From positions 1 through 7,544 of the forward strand of contig SKJK01000238.1 of assembly GCA_007121995.1 (NCBI GenBank): a stretch of DNA of 7,544 nucleotides, given 5' to 3'. Source of the stretch: Desulfobulbaceae bacterium. GTDB lineage: Bacteria; Desulfobacterota; Desulfobulbia; Desulfobulbales; Desulfobulbaceae. Within the stretch, counting starts at the first letter, position 1. Every line of letters begins with the position of its first letter. The notes beneath the pieces are model-generated. The model was given only the letters and a program-made list of their open reading frames with translations. It was not told the origin of the DNA and made no database searches. Below, one piece after another: positions 1 to 4,330 of this stretch. Made by a program: the position numbers and the translations under genes.

Positions 1-11
1 ACACCAGGTTC

Positions 12-158
12 TTATTCCAGCTCTTCACCACCTGGGGTGTTCTCTTCCGACTCATCTTTTTTTCGTTGTTCCTTACGCTCTTTCTTCGCGTCTTTCTTTT
101 TTTGTTTCTCCATTTCCTTGATACGTTTTTCCTGCTTATAGTTTGTCCGTCTGGCCAC
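12..158 (-). CDS. Small lysine-rich hypothetical protein (MARRTNY-type), 48 aa
   Basis: A short minus-strand frame encodes 48 residues beginning with a GTG-initiated V/MARRTNYKQEKR. A Lys/Glu/Arg-rich stretch (about residues 8-36, probably one charged helix) follows, then an acidic tail ending GGEELE. I chose the GTG at 158 because GGGGAG lies 6 nt upstream. An in-frame ATG at 176 would place that Shine-Dalgarno inside the coding region. The MARRTNY-plus-basic-helix layout resembles small conserved hypothetical proteins that I recall from proteobacterial genomes; no function is known to me. There is no signal peptide, Cys or membrane segment. The basic helix could contact RNA or ribosomes, which would suit the neighbouring RNA-binding genes, but that is inference. 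It lies downstream of the csp terminator, so it may depend on read-through or an unseen promoter. Confidence 0.7.
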   Translation of the reverse strand: MARRTNYKQEKRIKEMEKQKKKDAKKERKEQRKKDESEENTPGGEELE

Positions 159-183
159 AACAATCTCCCCATTCATGGCTGAA

Positions 184-197
184 CCTGGTACACCAGG
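184..197. repeat. Perfect 6-bp inverted repeat upstream of the small gene
   Basis: CCTGGT and ACCAGG are separated by 2 nt. GAACCTGGT (181-189) is also the reverse complement of ACCAGGTTC (3-11), so the 48-aa gene is bracketed by inverted copies. The left copy touches the window edge and may extend beyond it. This may be an operator-like dyad or a minor repeat; no function is evident. Confidence 0.45.
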
Positions 198-198
198 C

Positions 199-225
199 CA
201 AAAAAAACCCCGCCAAGGCGGGGTT
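199..225 (-). terminator. Intrinsic terminator of the cold-shock gene
   Basis: On the minus strand a GC-rich stem AACCCCGCC/GGCGGGGTT with a very short loop is followed at once by an uninterrupted T-run (plus-strand A-run 199-207). It sits 23 nt past the csp stop codon. The stem strength and U-tract make it a convincing Rho-independent terminator that separates csp from the small downstream gene. Confidence 0.9.
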
Positions 226-247
226 CTATATAAAGATGGTTTAGATT

Positions 248-448
248 TCAGCGCTTAGTGACATTTGCCGCTGAAGGACCCTTGGCACCATCGACCACAT
301 TGAAGCTGACGCGCTCACCCTCCTGAAGTGACTTGAACCCGTCGGCTTGAATGGCGGAATGATGCACGAATACATCCTTGCCGCCATCCTGCTCGATAAA
401 ACCGAAGCCTTTAGCATCATTAAACCATTTTACAGTTCCTTCCGTCAT
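248..448 (-). CDS. Cold-shock-domain protein (CspA family), 66 aa
   Basis: A compact single-domain RNA/ssDNA-binding protein, about the usual CspA length of 65-70 aa. It starts [18 protein letters not shown], with the RNP1 motif KGFGFI at residues 13-18 and the RNP2 core VFVHH at 26-30, followed by the normal C-terminal strands ending AANVTKR. These proteins act in the cytoplasm as RNA chaperones that melt secondary structure in mRNA, often after cold shock. I chose the ATG at 448 because AAGGAG lies 8 nt upstream and the product matches the family from its first residue. The open frame continues upstream without family resemblance. It lies 130 nt downstream of the helicase gene on the same strand and ends at a strong terminator, so it could be read from its own promoter or by read-through. 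No convincing sigma70 promoter was seen in the 130-nt gap. Which csp paralogue it is cannot be told. Confidence 0.96.
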   Translation of the reverse strand: MTEGTVKWFNDAKGFGFIEQDGGKDVFVHHSAIQADGFKSLQEGERVSFNVVDGAKGPSAANVTKR

Positions 449-470
449 TGTTACTACTCCTTTTTCATTA

Positions 471-485
471 TGCGAACTTTTCGCA
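471..485 (-). promoter_or_regulatory. Leader hairpin just upstream of the csp ribosome-binding site
   Basis: TGCGAA and TTCGCA form a perfect 6-bp inverted repeat with a 3-nt spacer, ending 8 nt upstream of the csp AAGGAG. Structured leaders are established for cspA-family mRNAs. This one could tune RBS access or mRNA stability, but that role is inferred. CATAAT overlapping its edge could be a -10 box, though no good -35 is present. Confidence 0.4.
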
Positions 486-564
486 CTGTTGTTGGTTGGC
501 CCCGCAACGGGACCATTGGTACTATGCAGCATAACCGAAAGGATCATGCTGTGCTGCGTTTCAT

Positions 565-578
565 TGCCTTTACAGGCA
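565..578 (-). repeat. Short hairpin directly after the helicase stop codon
   Basis: TGCCT/AGGCA form a 5-bp stem with a 4-nt loop immediately 3' of the helicase TGA. No T-run follows on the minus strand, so it is not a standard terminator. It may act as a weak 3'-end stabiliser and leaves read-through into csp possible. Confidence 0.35.
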
Positions 579-1877
579 TCATTTTGTTCGTCCGGATAAA
601 CCGAACACCCCTGCAGTGTGCGGACGCTTGGATCGAGGCAGCTCGTGGGCTACGGGTTTCGCTTGTCGGTTCGGTGCACCCGGCCTTCTCTCATTCCGCG
701 GTACATGAACTCGAGTATCCATTGCGTCCTTCCTGGCGACACGCTGGCCACCAGGTTTGGCCAAAGCAGTAGCATCAACCGGCTGACGACTCATTCTACC
801 GTCGAGAAATCGTTCAATAATGCCAACCATACGGCCATCTTCGTTTGTAGCAAAGGTCATGGCCTCGCCGGTACAGGAAGCTCTGCCGGTACGGCCCGTA
901 CGATGGATATAGGCCTCAGCCGTGTCCGGCATGTCATAATTGATGACATGGGAAATCCCGGCTACATCTATTCCTCTGGCAGCGATGTCCGTAGCCACGA
1001 GAATATTGAAGGTTCCGTCCTTAAAACCTTCCAGGGCCTGTTGCCGTTTATTCTGGGAGAGATTGCCCTGAAGTGAGGTGACCTTGAATCCATGCTGATC
1101 CAATTGCCGGGCCAGGTTTTTCGCCTTGAACTTGGTGCGGGTGAACACCAGAGTGATCCCCACCTGCTCAGTCTTAAGTACATTGATGAGCAAAGCTGTT
1201 TTCTGTCCTTGTTCAACCGAGTACAGTTGGTGAGAGATACTTTGCACCGAACGAGTAAGATTGATCTGCACAGTGACTGGATCATTGAGGATTTCTTCGG
1301 CCAGGTGCCTGATTTCAGCGGGCATGGTCGCTGAAAAAACCAGGTTTTGTCGCTCTTTGGGAAGTTGGCGCACTATCCGGCGGATATCGGGAAGAAACCC
1401 CTTGTCAAACATATGGTCTGCTTCATCAAGAATCAGGGTATCAACCTGGCTCAGGTCAATGGCCTTGTCATTAAGGATATCGAGGAGACGACCGGGACAA
1501 GCGACAACAATATCGACTCCAGAGCGGATTTTGTGAATCTGTGTCTGTTTGCTGACCCCCCCGTAAATGGTGATTGCTCGCAGACGGGTGCCTCTGATGA
1601 TTGTTTGGGTAAAGGCATGGATCTGCTCCGCCAACTCCCTGGTCGGGGCGATAATCAAGGTCCTGACCTGTCGGCCGGAAGCGGCCATGAGATGCTGCAC
1701 GGTCGGCAGAATAAAGGCGGCTGTTTTCCCTGTTCCGGTCTGTGCCAGACCAAGCAGATCACGGCGTTCTAAAATGGGGCCAAAAGCTTGTTGTTGAATA
1801 GGGGTTGGTGCGGTAAATCCGCAATGCTGAATTGCCTTGGAAATGTGGGGGTTAAAAGGAAAATCGTTAAAACTCAT
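579..1877 (-). CDS. rhlE: DEAD-box ATP-dependent RNA helicase, RhlE type, 432 aa
   Basis: A complete two-RecA-domain helicase that unwinds short RNA duplexes using ATP, with roles in ribosome assembly and RNA turnover. Visible motifs are the Q motif GFTAPTPIQ (20-28), motif I AQTGTGKT (45-52), Ia PTREL (78-82), GG (106-107), II DEAD (151-154), III SAT (182-184), IV LVFTRTK (243-249), [11 protein letters not shown] (295-304) and [10 protein letters not shown] (325-332). Motif Ib, normally TPGR, reads CPGR (Cys127). The start [10 protein letters not shown] and the length up to motif I match RhlE. A basic, low-complexity tail (about 365-432) follows the core and probably provides RNA affinity. 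ATG 1877 has AGGAG 5 nt upstream. It lies between RRM and cold-shock genes on the same strand, suggesting a shared RNA-remodelling role. The RhlE assignment is by resemblance; the other DEAD-box groups (DeaD, SrmB, RhlB) fit less well. Confidence 0.95.
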   Translation of the reverse strand: MSFNDFPFNPHISKAIQHCGFTAPTPIQQQAFGPILERRDLLGLAQTGTGKTAAFILPTVQHLMAASGRQVRTLIIAPTRELAEQIHAFTQTIIRGTRLRAITIYGGVSKQTQIHKIRSGVDIVVACPGRLLDILNDKAIDLSQVDTLILDEADHMFDKGFLPDIRRIVRQLPKERQNLVFSATMPAEIRHLAEEILNDPVTVQINLTRSVQSISHQLYSVEQGQKTALLINVLKTEQVGITLVFTRTKFKAKNLARQLDQHGFKVTSLQGNLSQNKRQQALEGFKDGTFNILVATDIAARGIDVAGISHVINYDMPDTAEAYIHRTGRTGRASCTGEAMTFATNEDGRMVGIIERFLDGRMSRQPVDATALAKPGGQRVARKDAMDTRVHVPRNERRPGAPNRQAKPVAHELPRSKRPHTAGVFGLSGRTK

Positions 1878-1879
1878 TC

Positions 1880-1890
1880 TTGCTCCTGCA
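1880..1890 (-). promoter_or_regulatory. Helicase ribosome-binding site, arm 1 of a long-range inverted repeat
   Basis: On the minus strand this reads TGCAGGAGCAA, holding AGGAG 5 nt before the helicase ATG. The whole 11-mer is perfectly complementary to 2146-2156 in the same would-be transcript, and three further pairs follow after one mismatch. If the leader is transcribed from upstream of 2156, the two arms can pair and hide the RBS. The pairing is seen in sequence; its use is inference. Confidence 0.5.
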
Positions 1891-1978
1891 ATCAGAAAAA
1901 CATTGCCCCAGCCGGGTTGCGCATTGTGACACCATAGGCTTCAGTGGCGTTTTTTTGCTGATTGCTTGTAAATTCATT

Positions 1979-2001
1979 AAAAATCTGTCGTAACCCGACA
2001 G
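1979..2001 (-). terminator. Terminator-like hairpin in the helicase leader
   Basis: On the minus strand CTGTCG-GGTTA-CGACAG forms a perfect 6-bp stem with a 5-nt loop, followed by A and then five T. It lies about 320 nt past the RRM stop and about 100 nt before the helicase start. It could end the RRM transcript or act as an attenuator within a long helicase leader. The stem is short, so efficiency is uncertain. Confidence 0.5.
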
Positions 2002-2145
2002 AAAAACGTGTATGGACGCTATGCTTCCGCAACTAAAATCAATGCACCGGATGCTTCAGCCCTTCACTTGATGTTTTGTCTCTTGCTGATTACCGGCCTT
2101 CGCCTCTCACTTCTTCCGATGCTGGACTTCCCTTGTTGAATCGAC

Positions 2146-2156
2146 TGCAGGAGCAA
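2146..2156 (-). repeat. Anti-RBS arm (arm 2 of the long-range inverted repeat)
   Basis: On the minus strand this reads TTGCTCCTGCA, the exact complement of the helicase RBS segment at 1880-1890, about 255 nt upstream of it in the transcript direction. An 11-nt perfect match to one particular site within a few hundred bases is not expected by chance. It may be a regulatory anti-Shine-Dalgarno element. Confidence 0.45.
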
Positions 2157-2323
2157 CAGGTGGTGGCATTTATGCTTCAACTGCAGCCTTAAACCGACAG
2201 GGACTTTTTCCTTCAGGGTAGAGTTGCTTGAAACTGGACCCGATTCCGGAAACGGCGGCAAGATACGCATGACCAGCTGTTATACTATCAGATGAGGCTG
2301 AAAAAAGAACCAGAGAGAAGTGA

Positions 2324-2590
2324 TTACCTGCGGCGCTGGCCTTTTTTGGCCTGCGGCTTTGCTTCGTTGCAGACCAGCTTGCGGTGGTTATATTCCCGAC
2401 CGTTCAGGGCATCCATGGCTTTATGGCCTTCCGACCTGTTGGACATTTCAACAAAACCAAAGCCTTTGGATTGTCCGGAAAATTGATCAACGATCAGTTT
2501 GGCACTGACAACACTGCCGTATTCACTGCATAATTCGGTTAATTCTGGTTCTGTAATATTATATGGCAGGCTACCTATAAAAAGTTTCAA
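2324..2590 (-). CDS. Single-RRM RNA-binding protein, 88 aa
   Basis: A small stand-alone RNA recognition motif protein. RNP2 is LFIGSL (residues 3-8) and RNP1 is KGFGFVEM (42-49), with the beta-alpha-beta-beta-alpha-beta order filled by residues 1-77. A short basic tail, KPQAKKGQRRR, follows and probably adds RNA affinity. Length and layout match the bacterial RRM proteins (cyanobacterial Rbp-like), which bind single-stranded RNA and are often cold-induced there. The initiator is TTG at 2590, preceded by AGAGGT 7 nt upstream. No ATG or GTG lies upstream in frame before the RBS, and the product begins exactly as the family does (MKLFIG). A strong promoter lies about 100 nt upstream (2692-2720), giving a leader of roughly 95 nt. 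It shares its strand with the helicase and csp genes. Confidence 0.93.
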   Translation of the reverse strand: MKLFIGSLPYNITEPELTELCSEYGSVVSAKLIVDQFSGQSKGFGFVEMSNRSEGHKAMDALNGREYNHRKLVCNEAKPQAKKGQRRR

Positions 2591-2691
2591 GCTTTTTACC
2601 TCTAAGGGGTTATCAGCAAAAACTTTTAAGGTATCGAGAGGTGTAACTGAACAACGCGGGATATCAAAAAAGGAAATGCTATATTCGAATT

Positions 2692-2720
2692 ACTATACTT
2701 CTTTTGGCACTTTTTTGCAA
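2692..2720 (-). promoter_or_regulatory. Sigma70-type promoter of the RRM gene
   Basis: On the minus strand TTGCAA (2720-2715) is followed by a 17-nt spacer and TATAGT (2697-2692), close to consensus with ideal spacing. Transcription should begin near 2685. That point lies in an 8-bp palindrome ATTCGAAT (2683-2690), which could be an operator. The promoter reads into the RRM gene with a leader of about 95 nt. Confidence 0.7.
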
Positions 2721-2830
2721 GAAATTATTTTCATATAAAAGATTTCTGAGTGGAGCGCAGCTGAAAAGTGAAAATATCCGCTGAACCAGAGCGACAACAA
2801 CATCGTCATTCGGCGCGATATTTTACGCCC

Positions 2831-2868
2831 AGGGAACAGGAAGACAAATCCATTTTTCTCTGTTCCCT
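2831..2868. repeat. 9-bp perfect inverted repeat with 20-nt spacer
   Basis: AGGGAACAG (2831-2839) and CTGTTCCCT (2860-2868) are exact reverse complements. With a one-nt bulge the stem can extend to 12 bp via GAA/TTC. No proper T-run follows on either strand (only TTT on plus), so it is a poor terminator. It lies just upstream of the extended -10 at 2883-2891. It could be an operator or a stable RNA stem. Confidence 0.5.
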
Positions 2869-2882
2869 TTAGCCGAAGGCAA

Positions 2883-2891
2883 TGCTATACT
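2883..2891 (+). promoter_or_regulatory. Possible extended -10 promoter for pheA leader
   Basis: TGCTATACT matches an extended -10 (TGn plus TATACT, 5 of 6). The region 17 nt upstream (TTCCCT, the end of the 9-bp inverted repeat) is a weak -35. Transcription would start near 2898 and give pheA a leader of about 300 nt. A second weak option nearer the gene is CGGACA (3091-3096), an 18-nt spacer and TATTAA (3115-3120). Confidence 0.35.
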
Positions 2892-3035
2892 CTAACTTGT
2901 ATCCGTGACGGCTGGAGTCTTGTTTGGAGCACATTTTACTGTAAATAGGTTAAAAATTCGGCGATTTTCTTTGCAATATGTCGTCACCCGCCGCCCTTCG
3001 GGGTGTTCGTTTGCACGCCATCTTCATTGCCCATA

Positions 3036-3068
3036 ACCGTCCGATAAAGTTTACTTTAATCGAACGGT
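3036..3068 (+). promoter_or_regulatory. Imperfect 14-bp hairpin/dyad in the pheA leader
   Basis: ACCGT (3036-3040) pairs with ACGGT (3064-3068), CGAT (3042-3045) with ATCG (3059-3062), and AAAGT (3046-3050) with ACTTT (3053-3057). Only one mismatch and one bulged A interrupt it. The AT core TAAAGT-TT-ACTTTA is itself a dyad. It could be a repressor operator or an RNA stem; the sequence alone does not separate these. Confidence 0.45.
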
Positions 3069-3145
3069 CACGAACAACAAAGCTGACGCACGGACAAACG
3101 CTCACGCATCCAGGTATTAAATAAAATAAAAAATCAATCAGCCCA

Positions 3146-3183
3146 CTGGGCAGTAGCCGGCATGCACCGGTGCAGTTGCCCAG
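3146..3183 (+). promoter_or_regulatory. Nested palindrome immediately upstream of pheA
   Basis: CTGGGCA (3146-3152) and TGCCCAG (3177-3183) form a 7-bp stem enclosing a 12-bp perfect palindrome TGCACCGGTGCA (3163-3174). GGGC (3148-3151) can instead pair with GCCC (3141-3144), giving alternative folds. The structure ends 22 nt before the pheA ATG and touches the only Shine-Dalgarno-like AGGA (3182-3185), which is placed too far from the start to be ideal. Confidence 0.45.
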
Positions 3184-3205
3184 GATAACCTTTTCCGCCC
3201 CGACT

Positions 3206-4309
3206 ATGGACAACAAACCTGACATTCCGCAAGTGCGCAGCCGTATTGATCAGATCGACGATACCATACTCGAACTGCTCAAAGAACGCTTGGAGTGCGC
3301 CAAATCCATCGGCCTCCTCAAAAATGAGACCAACAGGGCCAAATGGGATCCACAACGGGAACTGGAGATATTTGAACGACTGCGGCGAAACAACAATGAT
3401 GTCTTTCCCTATAAAGCTCTGCACTCAATCTTTCACGAAATTATTACCACCTGTCGACTGTCGCAACGAAAAGCAACCGTGGCCTACCTCGGCCCGGAGG
3501 CCACCTTTACCCACCTGGCCGGGGTTAAATATTTTGGCCAGACTGCAGAATACCGACCCTTGGAGTCCATTGCCGAAGTTTTTGAAGAGGTGGAAAAAGA
3601 ACGGGTTGAATACGGTATCATCCCTGTGGAAAATTCCATTGAAGGGGCGGTCACTTACTCCCTGGACGCCTTTCTCCGCTATAAAGTGCAGATCTGCGGT
3701 GAAATCCAGCTGGCGATCACCCACAATCTAGTATGCCGCTCGGGGAACATCGAAGACATTCAAACCGTGGCCTCCCACTCCCAGCCTCTGGCCCAGTGCC
3801 GGTATTGGCTGCGTAAGAACATGCCCAACATTCCGACATTGGAGGTTTTTTCCACCGGAGCCGCAGGCCAGATGGCTGCCAACAATCCCAATATAGGTGC
3901 CATTACCAGTTCACTGGCCATCAGCACTTATAATCTCCAGGTGGTCGTGCGAGGTATTGAGGATTATCAAGGCAACACCACTCGTTTCCTGGTTATCGGT
4001 CTTAAATCCCCGAAAAAAAGCGGTCGAGATAAGACCGCTATTCTCATCGGTCTTATCAACCGCCCCGGGGCACTCAATGAGATCCTCACGATTCTTTCGG
4101 CCAAAAACATCGACCTGGCCAAAATCGAGTCCCGACCTACCAAAGGAAAACAATGGAAATACCTTTTTTTCCTCGACATGATCGGCCATATCGAAGACCC
4201 GGCCATCCATGAAGCCTGCCATATCCTCAAACAGATCTGTGCCTATTACGAACTGCTCGGTTCATATCCACGGGCAGATGACATCGAACTCAATGGCAGT
4301 ACACCTTAA
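3206..4309 (+). CDS. pheA: Bifunctional chorismate mutase / prephenate dehydratase, 367 aa
   Basis: Converts chorismate to prephenate and then phenylpyruvate, the phenylalanine branch in the cytoplasm. An AroQ chorismate mutase domain (1-90) keeps R11, R28, K39, D48, R51, E52 and Q87. All but the last sit at the E. coli CM numbering, which strongly supports the ATG at 3206. A frame extending back to GTG 3170 is less likely. The prephenate dehydratase domain follows (92-268) with GPEATFTH (96-103), VENSIEG (141-147), SH-QPLAQC (190-198) and the catalytic TRF motif (259-261). A C-terminal ACT domain (276-355) carries RPGALNEI (286-293) and ESRP (308-311), the phenylalanine-feedback signatures. 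Length is in the family range. No good Shine-Dalgarno is near the start, and the leader is highly structured. The next gene, uup, begins 21 nt downstream and is probably co-transcribed. Confidence 0.97.
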   Translation: MDNKPDIPQVRSRIDQIDDTILELLKERLECAKSIGLLKNETNRAKWDPQRELEIFERLRRNNNDVFPYKALHSIFHEIITTCRLSQRKATVAYLGPEATFTHLAGVKYFGQTAEYRPLESIAEVFEEVEKERVEYGIIPVENSIEGAVTYSLDAFLRYKVQICGEIQLAITHNLVCRSGNIEDIQTVASHSQPLAQCRYWLRKNMPNIPTLEVFSTGAAGQMAANNPNIGAITSSLAISTYNLQVVVRGIEDYQGNTTRFLVIGLKSPKKSGRDKTAILIGLINRPGALNEILTILSAKNIDLAKIESRPTKGKQWKYLFFLDMIGHIEDPAIHEACHILKQICAYYELLGSYPRADDIELNGSTP

Positions 4310-4330
4310 GCTCATACCACCCGCAAATTC

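Larger units (their letters stand above)
1878..2323. other. 446-nt gap between the RRM gene and the helicase start; structured helicase leader
   Basis: I find no supportable gene here. It contains the helicase Shine-Dalgarno (minus AGGAG at 1887-1883), a terminator-like hairpin on the minus strand (1979-2001), and an 11-nt exact complement of the RBS region at 2146-2156. A weak minus-strand -10 (TATAAC, plus 2280-2285) has no good -35. On the plus strand the same bases form an extended -10-like TGTTATACT (2278-2286) facing into the RRM gene. Short frames on both strands lack ribosome-binding sites and recognisable products. Confidence 0.5.
2591..3205. other. 615-nt gap between divergent RRM and pheA genes
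   Basis: I find no credible protein-coding gene here. It holds the minus-strand RRM promoter (2692-2720), a 9-bp inverted repeat with a 20-nt spacer (2831-2868), a plus-strand extended -10 (2883-2891), an imperfect 14-bp hairpin (3036-3068), competing long-range pairings (3005-3010, 3008-3013, 3070-3075, 3095-3100), and a nested palindrome just before pheA (3146-3183). The A-rich run at 3119-3134 lies between the last two structures. It is best read as the two promoters plus a structured pheA leader, or as an uncatalogued small RNA. Confidence 0.55.

Noticed and set aside
449..547. N-terminal 33-residue extension of the cold-shock protein
   Set aside because: The internal ATG at 448 has an excellent RBS and gives the normal family length. 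The extension has no cold-shock similarity.
2064..2270. 68-aa minus-strand frame between the RRM and helicase genes
   Set aside because: No Shine-Dalgarno, no recognisable motif and low-complexity composition. It covers the anti-RBS arm and is better explained as non-coding leader.
2052..2289. Possible frameshifted plus-strand gene remnant spanning several short frames
   Set aside because: The pieces (for example one ending NRLQEQQVVAFMLQLQP) looked protein-like but match no family I know, and no consistent reading could be assembled.
2768..2872. 34-aa GTG-initiated plus-strand frame
   Set aside because: No ribosome-binding site or family resemblance, and its end lies in the 9-bp inverted repeat.
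2978..3124. 48-aa plus-strand frame upstream of pheA beginning MSSPAALRGV
   Set aside because: No Shine-Dalgarno before the ATG, no recognised family, and few Phe codons (two), so it is neither a convincing gene nor an attenuator peptide.
3119..3151. Minus-strand terminator (GCCC-AGT-GGGC followed by a T-rich tract)
   Set aside because: The stem is only 4 bp, the T-run starts 8 nt away, and no minus-strand gene upstream would need it.
3170..3205. GTG 3170 as pheA start
   Set aside because: It lies inside the palindrome without an RBS, and the ATG at 3206 reproduces the chorismate mutase active-site numbering.
2591..3205. tmRNA, RNase P, SRP RNA or T-box in the long gap
   Set aside because: None of the conserved core sequences of these RNAs was found on either strand.
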